From the NCBI RefSeq assembly GCF_900116015.1, contig NZ_FOYH01000011.1:62001-126000 (forward strand): a DNA stretch of 64,000 nt, in the 5' to 3' direction. Below, piece by piece: positions 1-8,126 of this stretch; within the stretch, counting starts at the first letter, position 1, and each line of letters begins with the position of its first letter. A program made the translations under genes and the position numbers. The notes under the pieces were generated by a model. That model searched no databases and had not been told where the DNA came from. It worked only from the letters and a program-made list of their open reading frames with translations. The stretch is from Enterobacter sp. kpr-6 (lineage in GTDB: Bacteria > Pseudomonadota > Gammaproteobacteria > Enterobacterales > Enterobacteriaceae).

Positions 1-858
1 GATCGGCAGCAGGATGGCGTTGCAGACGCCGTGCGGCAGGTTGTGCGTCGCGCCCGGCTGATGTGCCAGCGCGTGCACCAGGCCCAGCCCGGCGCTGTTA
101 AATGCCATGCCCGCCAGGTACTGACCAAAGGCCATCTGCTCACGCGCTTCGAGGTTATGACCGTCATCGACCGCTTTCGGTAGCCACAGGTTAATCAGGC
201 GAATGGCTTCGAGAGCGTTGGCATCGGTCAGCGGGTGCGCGCCGATAGAAACATAGGCTTCGACCGCGTGGGTCAGCGCGTCCATACCGGTCGCGGCGGT
301 GACGGAGGCGGGGATCTCCAGCATCACGCTGGCGTCGTCCACTGCGATATCCGGGATGATGTTGGAATCGATAATGACTTCTTTTACCTGGCGCGCGGTG
401 TCGATGATGACCGCGTTGCTGGTCATCTCAGCGGCAGTCCCGGCGGTAGTGTTAATCGCCACCAGCGGCACGCCTGCGTTAACCACTTTGCCGACGCCGG
501 AATAGGCGGTGGACGGGCCAGGGTTAGCGGTCAGGATTTTGATGGCTTTGGCGGTATCAATCGGGCTGCCGCCGCCGAAGGCGATAATGAAGTCACACTG
601 CGCGTCGTTGTAGGCGGCGAACCCTTTTTGCACCAGTTCTTCGGTTGGGTTCGGGAACACCTCGTCGAACAGGTGATACGAGAGTTGATGCGCATCCAGC
701 GCGGTAAACAGGCTGTCCAGCAGGCCCAGCTTCACTAACTGACCGTCAGTGACGATCAGCGCTTTGCCCCACTGTTTGCCCGCTACCAGATTAACCATGT
801 CGCCAATTGCGCCTGCGCCATGAAGGCTGATTTTGGGAAGTGCCAACATAAAACTCAT
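1..858 (-). CDS. Iron-dependent alcohol dehydrogenase, FucO-like lactaldehyde reductase (3' end outside window)
   Basis: Group III iron alcohol dehydrogenase. The likely role is NADH-linked reduction of L-lactaldehyde, the RhaD product, to L-1,2-propanediol in the cytoplasm. The ATG at 858 opens with MSFMLALPKIS, and 286 codons lie in the window of about 380 expected. Visible motifs are the nucleotide-binding GGGSPIDTAK and the metal ligands expected in the family: Asp and His in GMDALTH, then the His residues of LVHALAHQ and LPHGV. It is the last visible gene of the leftward rhamnose operon, separated from the permease gene by a repeat block. The sequence resembles the YiaY / Zymomonas AdhB branch as much as E. 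coli FucO, so the lactaldehyde assignment rests mainly on position. No fucO symbol is given for that reason. Confidence 0.75.
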   Translation of the reverse strand, partial: MSFMLALPKISLHGAGAIGDMVNLVAGKQWGKALIVTDGQLVKLGLLDSLFTALDAHQLSYHLFDEVFPNPTEELVQKGFAAYNDAQCDFIIAFGGGSPIDTAKAIKILTANPGPSTAYSGVGKVVNAGVPLVAINTTAGTAAEMTSNAVIIDTARQVKEVIIDSNIIPDIAVDDASVMLEIPASVTAATGMDALTHAVEAYVSIGAHPLTDANALEAIRLINLWLPKAVDDGHNLEAREQMAFGQYLAGMAFNSAGLGLVHALAHQPGATHNLPHGVCNAILLPI

Positions 859-886
859 GATAAATCTCCTTTAAGTGAAAAATTTT

Positions 887-1030
887 TCCCCTCACCCTAA
901 CCCTCTCCCCTGGGGAGAGGGGACAGATCGAGCGCGGACCCGCCTCTCTCTCCCGCTGTGGCAGAGGGGACAGATCGAGCGCGGACTCGCCTTTCCCCCT
1001 CTCCCTTTGGGAGAGGGCCGGGGTGAGGGG
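887..1030. repeat. Intergenic palindromic repeat block 1
   Basis: Three GC-rich hairpin units of the CCCTCTCCC / GGGAGAGGG type, bounded on the left by CCCCTCACCCTAACC and on the right by its inverted partner GGGTGAGGGG. The units are joined by two copies of a spacer containing GATCGAGCGCGGAC. The block fills the gap between the second ABC permease and the alcohol dehydrogenase in the rhamnose operon. It has a composite REP/BIME-like architecture; short ORFs across it are artefacts. Confidence 0.9.
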
Positions 1031-1033
1031 CGT

Positions 1034-2038
1034 TTACATTCGTCTTCGCTGCATAATCCGTCGCGTAATAATCGGCAGCGAAATAACCACAATCAGCATC
1101 GCGCCGATAATGATCGACATCACGATGCCCGGCACGTTGAGCAGGCTCAGGCCGAAGGTCACCAGCCCCATCAGGAAGGCGGCGATGATCACGCCCACCA
1201 TGCTGCCGGACCCGCCCAGAATATTGACGCCGCCCAGTACCGCCATTGTCACCACCGCCAGTTCCCAGCCGGTGGCAATCGTCGGGCGCGTGCTGCCGAG
1301 GCGCGAGGTCAGCAGCACCGAGGCGAGCCCCGCCATCAGGCCGACCAGCGCGAATAAAATCAGGTTGTGGCGCTTCACGTTGATGCCGGAATACCACGCG
1401 CCGGTCGGGTTGTTGCCGATGGCGTAGGTGCGGCGGCCAAAGTTGGTGCGGTGCAGCACAAAAGCAAAGACCCCGGCGAGCACCATAAACAGCGTGAACT
1501 CAAACGACAGCGCGCCCCACACGTAACCCTGACCGAACCAGGCAAAACTCTCCGGGTAGGCATTCAGCGCCTGATCGCCGAGCAAAATATAGGTAATGCC
1601 GCGATACAAACTCATGGTGCCGATGGTGATCACAATCGACGACAGGTTAAAGCGCGTCACCAGAATGCCGTTGAACAGCCCGCACAGCAGGCCCACGCCT
1701 AATCCCACGCAGACCAGCAGCGGTGTATCGACGCCCGCCTGAGCGCAAAAGCCCATCACCGTGGAACTCAGCGCGATGGTGGAGGCGACGGACAAATCAA
1801 TCTCGCGGGCGATAATCAGCATCGCCATCGGCAGCACGATGATCGCTTTTTCCGTGAAGTTGAACGTCGCATCGGACAGATTCCAGATGTCGAGGAAGTA
1901 GGGCGAGGCGAGGGCGTTGGCAATAAAGACCGCCGCCGTCACCGCCAGTAAAAATCCTTCCCAGCACATCAGGCGTTGCAGAAATGGCGTGGCTGAAGGC
2001 CGGGTTTTCATCTCTTCAGTGGTCATAATTTTGCTCAT
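1034..2038 (-). CDS. Rhamnose-type ABC transporter permease 2
   Basis: Inner-membrane permease of the RbsC/AraH (BPD_transp_2) family, 334 aa. It is predicted to form the channel with the preceding permease for import of L-rhamnose. The sequence is a string of hydrophobic segments, with the family's EIDLSVAS region after the third segment and a GGxxxLGG-like loop (AVLGGVNILGGSGS) near residue 265. An ATG at 2038 overlaps the previous permease stop by 4 bp (ATGA), so the two are probably translationally coupled. The Arg-rich C-terminus ends just before repeat block 1. In Rhizobium the equivalent proteins are called RhaP/RhaQ; no symbol is assigned because the order cannot be matched with certainty. 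Rhamnose specificity is inferred from the flanking rhaBAD genes. Confidence 0.85.
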   Translation of the reverse strand: MSKIMTTEEMKTRPSATPFLQRLMCWEGFLLAVTAAVFIANALASPYFLDIWNLSDATFNFTEKAIIVLPMAMLIIAREIDLSVASTIALSSTVMGFCAQAGVDTPLLVCVGLGVGLLCGLFNGILVTRFNLSSIVITIGTMSLYRGITYILLGDQALNAYPESFAWFGQGYVWGALSFEFTLFMVLAGVFAFVLHRTNFGRRTYAIGNNPTGAWYSGINVKRHNLILFALVGLMAGLASVLLTSRLGSTRPTIATGWELAVVTMAVLGGVNILGGSGSMVGVIIAAFLMGLVTFGLSLLNVPGIVMSIIIGAMLIVVISLPIITRRIMQRRRM

Positions 2039-3039
2039 GATTTCACCGCCTGTTTCTGACGTGCAAGGGCGGCGTCACGCAGGATCAATCGCCCTTTACG
2101 CTTGTTGCTCCGCTCGTTGAGCAGAACCGCAATGACGATCACCGTGCCGGAAATAGCCATCTGCCAGAAAGGAGAAATATTGATGACCGGCAGGGCGTTG
2201 TTGATGACGCCGAGGAACAGCGCGCCGAACAGGCAGCCGAGCACGCGGCCCGTGCCGCCCATGGTGCTGATGCCGCCGATCACGCACGCCGCCACGACCT
2301 GTAATTCAAAACCGTTCGCCACATCCACATAGGCCACGGCGAAGCGGGAGATCCACAGATAGCCACAGAACCCGGCCAGCGCGCCGGACAAGCAGAAGCT
2401 GACGAACTGCATTTTCCCGGCGTTGATGCCGGTGTAGTACGCGGCGGTGGCGTTACCGCCTGCGGTATACAGGGCGCGTCCGGTGCGGCTGTAGCGCAGG
2501 AAGTAGCCGACCACCAGCAGCGCGGCGACGGCGCACCAGCTCAGCAGCGGCAAGCCCAGCACGGCGGTACGCGGCAGACCGAGGAAGTCAGGGCTCATCT
2601 GGTGCGAGTTGATCCAGCCGCCGTCTGAGAGCAGGAAAATAATGCCGCGATAGATGCTCATGGTGCCGAGCGTGACCACAATCGCCGGAATGCCCATTTT
2701 CCACACCAGCAAGCCGTTGATGATGCCCATCACCAGCCCCAGCCCGGTCGCCAGCACCAGCAGTGCAAAGACCGGAATGTTCGGGTAATGGAAGTTGAGC
2801 AGGGCGACGATCATCCCGGTCAGCGCCAGGTTTGCCGCCATCGACAGATCGATGCCTTTGGTCAGCAGCACCATCATCTGCCCGAGCGCGAGGATGATTA
2901 AAATGGAGGTGTCATTGAAGATTTCCACCAGGTTTCCCGGCGAGACAAACGACGGCGCGCGGCTGCCGATGGCGATCACCATCAGCACGATCACCGCTGC
3001 CAGCAGCGCTTCACGATTTTTAAGCAGTTGTTGCCACAT
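2035..3039 (-). CDS. Rhamnose-type ABC transporter permease 1
   Basis: Inner-membrane permease of the ribose/autoinducer-2 family, 334 aa. The N-terminus MWQQLLKNREALLAAV leads into the first membrane span. The conserved TKGIDLSMAANLALTG stretch near residue 85 and AACVIGGISTMGGTG near residue 235 are typical of these subunits. The start ATG at 3039 shares one base with the stop of the upstream ATPase gene, and its own stop overlaps the next permease by 4 bp, so ATPase and both permeases form one tight translational unit. Two different permeases imply a heterodimeric channel, as in the Rhizobium rhamnose transporter. Substrate is inferred from context only. Confidence 0.85.
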   Translation of the reverse strand: MWQQLLKNREALLAAVIVLMVIAIGSRAPSFVSPGNLVEIFNDTSILIILALGQMMVLLTKGIDLSMAANLALTGMIVALLNFHYPNIPVFALLVLATGLGLVMGIINGLLVWKMGIPAIVVTLGTMSIYRGIIFLLSDGGWINSHQMSPDFLGLPRTAVLGLPLLSWCAVAALLVVGYFLRYSRTGRALYTAGGNATAAYYTGINAGKMQFVSFCLSGALAGFCGYLWISRFAVAYVDVANGFELQVVAACVIGGISTMGGTGRVLGCLFGALFLGVINNALPVINISPFWQMAISGTVIVIAVLLNERSNKRKGRLILRDAALARQKQAVKS

Positions 3040-4550
3040 TATGCAGCCTCCTGACCGGCACCGCTGGCGGCGCTGACGATGGTTTCCGCCGTCGCCTCGC
3101 CCGCGCGGTACTGCGCGACCATTAACCCTTCATGCATGACGATGATCCTGTCGGCCATGCCCATTACTTCCGGCAGTTCCGAGGAGACCATGATCACCGC
3201 CAGCCCCTGCGCCACCAGCTCAGACATAAACTGATGCACGGCGGCTTTCGAGCCGATGTCGATGCCTTTGGTTGGTTCATCAAGAATGATGACGTCCGGG
3301 TGGGTGGCGAGCCATTTGCCGATCACCACTTTTTGCTGGTTGCCGCCGGAGAGGGTTTCCACCGCCTGTTTCCAGCTAAAGGCTTTGACCTGCAAGCGGC
3401 GGGCGTACTCTTCCGCCAGCGCCCACTCTTTGGCGTCGTTCAGGACCCCGTTCGGGTTGAGCTTGCTTAACTGCGGCAGGGAGATGTTTTGCGCGATGGG
3501 CATTTCGATAATCGCCCCCTGCTTTTGCCGCTCCTCCGGCACGCAGACAATGCCCGCGTTGATTGCATCCGCAGGCTGGCGGAAATGCATCGTTTTGCCG
3601 TTGAGAAGAATGTCGCCAGACGAAGGATGCGTCACGCCGCACAGTGCGTGCATCAGCTCCGTGCGCCCGGCACCGACCAGACCATAAAAGCCGAGGATCT
3701 CACCTTTGCGCAGGGAAAAGTTAATGTGGGCGAACTCGGTCGGGTGGCACAGGTCTTTGACTTCCAGCACCGTTTCGCCCAACTCGCAGGCGACTTTCGG
3801 GTAGGTTTGCGTAATGGCGCGTCCGACCATCATCGCCACCATCCGCTCTTCGGTGATGTCGCTCATCGCGCCGGAACCGATGTACACGCCGTCGCGCAAA
3901 ATGGTGTAGTGATCGGCCAGCTCGAAAATTTCATCAAACTTGTGCGAGATAAACAGGATCGCTTTGCCGTCCTGCTTTAAGCGCTCGACGATCTGATAAA
4001 ACTCCAGGATTTCATGCTGCGACAGGGCAGCGGTCGGTTCGTCGAGGATCACCACCTGCGCCTCAAACGAGAGCGCGCGGGCAATCGCCACCATATGACG
4101 CTGGGCGATGCTGAGGGTTTTTAACGTCGCGCGCGGGTCGATCTGCACTTCCAGGCGGGTGAGAATATCCCGCGCTTTCTGGTGCATGGCGGGCCAGTCG
4201 AGCTTTTTGAACATGCCTGTGTAGAGGTACTGACCGACAAAAATGTTTTCCGTGACCGACAGTTCATCAAAGAGCACAGTTTCCTGATGAATGGCGGTAA
4301 TGCCGACTTTGTGGGCTGACTCCGGGGTCGGCAGTTCAATGGGAATGGCTTTGTAGAGAATTTCGCCTTCTTCAGGCTGGTAGATACCGGTCATCACTTT
4401 GACCAGCGTGGATTTGCCCGCGCCGTTTTCACCGATGAGTGCGGTGACTTTGCCAGGCCAGAGATCGAGCTGCACGTTCTCAAGGGCACGCACACCAGGG
4501 AAAACCTTGGTAATGCCTTTGAGCGACAGCAGGGGTACAGATGCCGTCAT
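3039..4550 (-). CDS. Rhamnose-type ABC transporter ATP-binding protein (double ABC domain)
   Basis: Cytoplasmic ATPase, 503 aa, with two fused ABC domains as in RbsA and XylG. Domain 1 has Walker A GENGAGKST near residue 40 and Walker B VVILDEPTAAL near residue 166. Domain 2 has the degenerate GLVGAGRTEL P-loop usual for this family, signature LSGGNQQKV near residue 400, and VIILDEPTKGID. It powers the adjacent permeases. It is separated from the periplasmic binding protein gene upstream by a 246-bp gap filled with repeat units (block 2), which may uncouple expression of the two. In Rhizobium this subunit is RhaT, a name that clashes with the E. coli proton symporter, so no symbol is used. 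Confidence 0.88.
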   Translation of the reverse strand: MTASVPLLSLKGITKVFPGVRALENVQLDLWPGKVTALIGENGAGKSTLVKVMTGIYQPEEGEILYKAIPIELPTPESAHKVGITAIHQETVLFDELSVTENIFVGQYLYTGMFKKLDWPAMHQKARDILTRLEVQIDPRATLKTLSIAQRHMVAIARALSFEAQVVILDEPTAALSQHEILEFYQIVERLKQDGKAILFISHKFDEIFELADHYTILRDGVYIGSGAMSDITEERMVAMMVGRAITQTYPKVACELGETVLEVKDLCHPTEFAHINFSLRKGEILGFYGLVGAGRTELMHALCGVTHPSSGDILLNGKTMHFRQPADAINAGIVCVPEERQKQGAIIEMPIAQNISLPQLSKLNPNGVLNDAKEWALAEEYARRLQVKAFSWKQAVETLSGGNQQKVVIGKWLATHPDVIILDEPTKGIDIGSKAAVHQFMSELVAQGLAVIMVSSELPEVMGMADRIIVMHEGLMVAQYRAGEATAETIVSAASGAGQEAA

Positions 4551-4587
4551 GATGGTTCTCCAGTTGCGTTGTGTTGTATCGCCTTCA

Positions 4588-4780
4588 CCCTCACCCCGGC
4601 CCTCTCCCTGAAGGAGAGGGGGAAGGGCGGAGCGTCACCCTCACCCCGGCCCTCTCCCTAAGGGAGAGGGAGAAGGGCGGAGCGTCACCGGGCTGTTCCC
4701 TCTCCCATGGGGAGAGGGTTAGGGTGAGGGGAATAAAACGACACCCTTACCCCGACCCTCTCCCTGAGGGAGAGGGGGAA
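4588..4780. repeat. Intergenic palindromic repeat block 2 (largest in the rhamnose operon)
   Basis: Four hairpin units. Two left-facing copies each begin CCCTCACCCCGGCCCTCTCC and are joined by GAAGGGCGGAGCGTCA. A right-facing copy ends GGGTTAGGGTGAGGGG. A last left-facing copy begins with the variant CCCTTACCCCGACC. The block lies inside an operon, between the binding-protein gene and the ATPase gene, where stable hairpins could protect the upstream mRNA or attenuate downstream expression. Confidence 0.9.
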
Positions 4781-4796
4781 CATCAGCGGAAAACCA

Positions 4797-5783
4797 TCAA
4801 AAGATTTTGGAGAACTTATCAATATTGCTGGCATCGTAAACAAACGGTTCGGCCATTGCGCCGCTGCCGTCGGCGTCCAGTTTCACTTTGCCGAGTTTGC
4901 CCATATTGGCTTCGGTTTTTGTCGCCGTGCCTTTGACTAAATCATCTGCCAGATAGGTCGCGGCGTAGCCCAGGTCGATCGGGTTCCAGATAGCAAAACT
5001 TTTGCTCGCGCCGGATTTCACCGCGCCCGCCATCTCAGACGGCAGGCCCAGACCGGTCACGTAGACTTTGCCGATTTTGCCCTGATCTTTGACCGCCTGC
5101 GCTGCCGCCACGATCCCCACCGATGACGGGGAGACGATCACTTTCAGATCCGGGTAGGTTTTCAGCAGGCCGACCGCTTCGCGGTAGCTCTTATCTGACA
5201 GATCGTCGCCATAGGCGGTGGTCACCAGATTGATCGACGGGTAGTTCGGCAGCACTTTCTTCATCTCGGCAATCCAGGTGTTCTGGTTTGCGGAGGTTGG
5301 CGTGGCGCTTAAAATCGCCACGTCTCCTTTCTCTACGTTCAGCGCTTTCAGGGCGTCAGCGGCAAGTTTGACGTTGGTTTCGCCAATCAGCGCGTTATTG
5401 GATGGATTGAGGTGAATCTGACGCCCGGCTTTCGCCACCCCGGAATCCCAGGAGACGACTTTAATCCCGCGCTGCATCGCTTTTTTCAGCACCGGCACCA
5501 CGGCGTCAGGATCGTTGGCGGAGATGGCGATCGCGTCCACGCCCTGGGCGATCAACCCATTCAGCACTTCGATCTGCGCTTCGGCAGTGGTGGTGGTCGG
5601 CCCGGTATAAATAACTTTTACGTCCCCTAACTCTTTGGCCGCTTCCTGCGCGCCCACGTTTGCGGCTTCAAAGAAACCATTTCCTAATGATTTCGCCACC
5701 AGGGCGATTTTCACTTCTGCTAATGCGGAACCGGACAACGCCATGGCGGCAACGGTGAGGATTAAGCTTGTCTTTATTTTCAT
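4797..5783 (-). CDS. Rhamnose ABC transporter periplasmic substrate-binding protein
   Basis: Periplasmic binding protein of the ribose/autoinducer-2 (type 1) family, 328 aa. An N-terminal signal peptide is clear (MKIKTSLILTVAAMALSGSALA, cleavage after ALA near residue 22). The mature part starts EVKIALVAKSLGNGFFEAAN, and the sugar-contacting segments ISANDPDAV, VVSWDSGV and VTGLGLPSEM are visible. It resembles the rhamnose binding proteins that databases name RhaS; that name collides with the AraC-type activator RhaS in this same window, so the symbol is left empty. It follows rhaD by 82 bp and is first of the four transport genes, which fits the high amount of binding protein normally needed. 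Ligand specificity is inferred from family and context. Confidence 0.88.
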   Translation of the reverse strand: MKIKTSLILTVAAMALSGSALAEVKIALVAKSLGNGFFEAANVGAQEAAKELGDVKVIYTGPTTTTAEAQIEVLNGLIAQGVDAIAISANDPDAVVPVLKKAMQRGIKVVSWDSGVAKAGRQIHLNPSNNALIGETNVKLAADALKALNVEKGDVAILSATPTSANQNTWIAEMKKVLPNYPSINLVTTAYGDDLSDKSYREAVGLLKTYPDLKVIVSPSSVGIVAAAQAVKDQGKIGKVYVTGLGLPSEMAGAVKSGASKSFAIWNPIDLGYAATYLADDLVKGTATKTEANMGKLGKVKLDADGSGAMAEPFVYDASNIDKFSKIF

Positions 5784-5835
5784 TGCTTGTACTCCACTGA
5801 TTTGAGTTAGTTTGTAGGGCTTGCAGGTGTTTTTT

Positions 5836-5857
5836 GCCCCGTCTCTGTGAGCGGGGC
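5836..5857 (-). other. Hairpin between rhaD and the binding-protein gene
   Basis: Perfect stem GCCCCG/CGGGGC with a 10-nt loop just past the rhaD stop codon. In the leftward direction it is followed by A residues, not T residues, so it does not look like an intrinsic terminator. A role in processing or stabilising the rhaD 3' end is inferred. Confidence 0.5.
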
Positions 5858-5865
5858 ACGATGTT

Positions 5866-6696
5866 CTATTTATAAAGTTCTAATGCACTGGCCAGCGGGG
5901 TGACGCCAAAGCGTTTACCTAACGCAATCAATTCTTCCTGAGTGATGGTCTGCTTCATGCCGCCCATCGAGTACACCTTTACCAGCACTTCAGCGGATTT
6001 TTCCGCCGTGTCAATCAGGCCAAAGGCTTCATCAAGCGTTGGGCCGCTGCCGAAGACGCCGTGGAACGGCCACAGCACCAGCGAATGACGGGACATTTCG
6101 GCGGCGGTCGCCTGACCGATTTCGTCGGTGCCCGGTACCATCCACGGCAGAATGCCCACGCCGTCCGGGAACACCACCAGACATTCGGTGCTGCCTTCCC
6201 ACAGTTTGCGGGTGATGACGTCGGTGTCGTTTTCCAGCACGTAGGTCAGGGCGATCAGGTTGGTGGCGTGGCAGTGCATGATCACGCGGTCGCGGCCGTT
6301 GGTGGCTTTGATGCGCTCGCAGTGCGACAGGAAATGCGCCGGCAGTTCGGAGGTCGGTACCGCTTCGTTGGTCAGCCCCCAAAGAATGTGGTAGCCCGCA
6401 CCGTCGCTGTCCACTTTAACGATGCCTAAATTGGCACTCGGATCGAGCTGAACGTTGCGGAAGAATTTGCCGGAGCCGGTGACGATAAACGGCGTGTTGG
6501 CAAGTAAAGGCATCGGCTGGCTGAGCGCGATGTAACGCGGTTCTTTGTGGAAATCGGCGGTGAACGAGGCGATGTCCGCTTCATCGAGGCGCAGCGTCAG
6601 GTTGCCGCCGTTGCGCTCGTCCCAGCCTTTTAACCAGGCGTCGGTGGTGGCTTTGATCATGCCCTGGACAAACCAGGCGTTGGTGATGTTCTGCAT
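5866..6696 (-). CDS. rhaD: Rhamnulose-1-phosphate aldolase
   Basis: Class II zinc aldolase that splits L-rhamnulose 1-phosphate into dihydroxyacetone phosphate and L-lactaldehyde, the last step of the core rhamnose route. It has 276 aa, against 274 in E. coli. The metal-binding [11 protein letters not shown] near residue 140 supplies two zinc histidines, and the third is in the later region around [11 protein letters not shown]. The start [13 protein letters not shown] matches E. coli RhaD. It is third in the leftward rhaBAD operon, after a repeat block in the rhaA-rhaD gap, and is followed by the importer genes in place of the rhaM seen in E. coli. Regulation is through the RhaS operator upstream of rhaB. 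Confidence 0.97.
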   Translation of the reverse strand: MQNITNAWFVQGMIKATTDAWLKGWDERNGGNLTLRLDEADIASFTADFHKEPRYIALSQPMPLLANTPFIVTGSGKFFRNVQLDPSANLGIVKVDSDGAGYHILWGLTNEAVPTSELPAHFLSHCERIKATNGRDRVIMHCHATNLIALTYVLENDTDVITRKLWEGSTECLVVFPDGVGILPWMVPGTDEIGQATAAEMSRHSLVLWPFHGVFGSGPTLDEAFGLIDTAEKSAEVLVKVYSMGGMKQTITQEELIALGKRFGVTPLASALELYK

Positions 6697-6734
6697 AGTC
6701 TTGATGTTCCTGTAATGGTAGCGAGGGTCGTTTT

Positions 6735-6861
6735 CCCCTCACCCTAACCCTCTCCCGTGGGGAGAGGGGACTGATCGAGTTCGGATTTGCCTTCCTCTCT
6801 CTCCTGTGAGGAGGGGGGACATAAAACTCCCTCTCCTTCAGGGAGAGGGCCGGGGTGAGGG
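6735..6861. repeat. Intergenic palindromic repeat block 3
   Basis: Composite block starting CCCCTCACCCTAACCCTCTC and ending GGCCGGGGTGAGGG, with an internal spacer GATCGAGTTCGGA related to the spacer of block 1. It fills almost the whole rhaA-rhaD gap, ending five bases before the rhaA stop codon. In E. coli this gap also separates rhaA from rhaD but lacks this family of repeat. Confidence 0.9.
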
Positions 6862-6866
6862 TGTGC

Positions 6867-8126
6867 TCAACTCCGCTTCGCTAAAATCTCTTTCTCATAC
6901 GCCCGCACGCTGTCCAGCCACTGGCTGCCGACCGGGGTGTCATTGCGCTGGCAGTACATTTCCCATACCGCCTGCCATGGCAGCGATTTTTGCTCTTCCA
7001 GCAGCGCCAGACGGGCGGTGTAATCCCCTTCCGCTTCCAGCTTGCGCAGTTCTTCCGTTGGTTCCAGCAGGGCGCGCAGCAGGGCTTTTTTCATGTTGCG
7101 GGTGCCGATCACCCAGGCGGCGATGCGGTTGATGGAGGCGTCGAAGAAATCGAGGCCAATGTGTACGCGGTCGAACAGGTCATGACGCACGATCTCGCTG
7201 GCAATCGCCTGGGTTTCGTCGTCCAGCAGCACCACGTGATCGCTGTCCCAGCGCACCGGGCGGCTGACGTGCAGCAGCAGGCGCGGCACATAGAGCATGG
7301 CGGCGGAGATCTTATCGGAAATCACTTCGGTCGGATGGAAATGCCCGGCGTCCAGGCACAGCGCGGTCTGGCGGCTGGTGGCGTAACCCATGTAAAACTC
7401 GTTGGAACCCACGGTGTAGCTCTCCGCACCGATGCCGAACAGCTTGCTTTCCACGGCGTCGATATGGTGCGACAGGCTCAGTTTCTCGCTCATCGCTTCA
7501 TCCAGCGCGGCGACCAGGCGCTGGCGCGGGGCGAGACGGTCAACGGTGACATCTTTCATGCCGTCCGGGATCCAGATGTTCATCACCGACGGCGTGCCGA
7601 GCTGCTCGCCGAAGTACGCAGACACGCGGCGGCTGGCTTTCACATGGTCGATCCAGAACTGGCGGATCTCGTCGTTAGCGTGGGAGAGGGTAAAACCGTC
7701 GGCGGAGAGCGGGTGCGAGAAGCATGACGGGTTAAAATCGAGACCCAGTTTGTTGGCTTTCGCCCACTCCACCCAGTTTTTGAAATGCTCAGGTTTGATC
7801 TCGTTGCGCGCGACCGGCTCGTCAGATTCGAGGTAAATCGCGTGCAGATTCAGACGTTTTGGCCCTGGGATCAGGCTCAGCGCCTGCTCGAGATCGGCAC
7901 GCAGTTCCGCCGCATTACGCGCTTTGCCCGGATAATTCCCGGTTGCCTGAATGCCGCCCGTCAGTCCACCCTGGGGGTTTTCAAAGCCAGCGACGTCATC
8001 GCCCTGCCAGCAGTGCATGGACACCGGCAGGCGGTCGAGCTGGCGCAATGCCGCCTCGACGTCGATGCCCACAGCGGCGAAGCGCTGTTTTGCCAGTTCC
8101 CAGGCTTGTTCAAGTTGAGTGGTCAT
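6867..8126 (-). CDS. rhaA: L-rhamnose isomerase
   Basis: Converts L-rhamnose to L-rhamnulose in the cytoplasm, a metal-dependent TIM-barrel isomerase. The protein has 419 aa, the same as E. coli RhaA, and is nearly colinear with it. Metal and substrate regions are visible as [20 protein letters not shown] and [12 protein letters not shown]. The ATG at 8126 is preferred over an in-frame start two codons earlier because it gives the conserved [16 protein letters not shown] and the ATGA 4-bp overlap with the rhaB stop, which couples the two genes. It ends just before repeat block 3. Confidence 0.98.
   Translation of the reverse strand: MTTQLEQAWELAKQRFAAVGIDVEAALRQLDRLPVSMHCWQGDDVAGFENPQGGLTGGIQATGNYPGKARNAAELRADLEQALSLIPGPKRLNLHAIYLESDEPVARNEIKPEHFKNWVEWAKANKLGLDFNPSCFSHPLSADGFTLSHANDEIRQFWIDHVKASRRVSAYFGEQLGTPSVMNIWIPDGMKDVTVDRLAPRQRLVAALDEAMSEKLSLSHHIDAVESKLFGIGAESYTVGSNEFYMGYATSRQTALCLDAGHFHPTEVISDKISAAMLYVPRLLLHVSRPVRWDSDHVVLLDDETQAIASEIVRHDLFDRVHIGLDFFDASINRIAAWVIGTRNMKKALLRALLEPTEELRKLEAEGDYTARLALLEEQKSLPWQAVWEMYCQRNDTPVGSQWLDSVRAYEKEILAKRS

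Noticed and set aside
875-1357. Open frames across repeat blocks (also near 4571-4936, 892-1397 and 26995-27204)
   Set aside because: They consist of translated repeat units or read into conserved genes on the other strand; no ribosome-binding sites.
5836-5857. Intrinsic terminator between rhaD and the importer genes
   Set aside because: The hairpin is followed by A residues in the direction of transcription, so it lacks the required T run.
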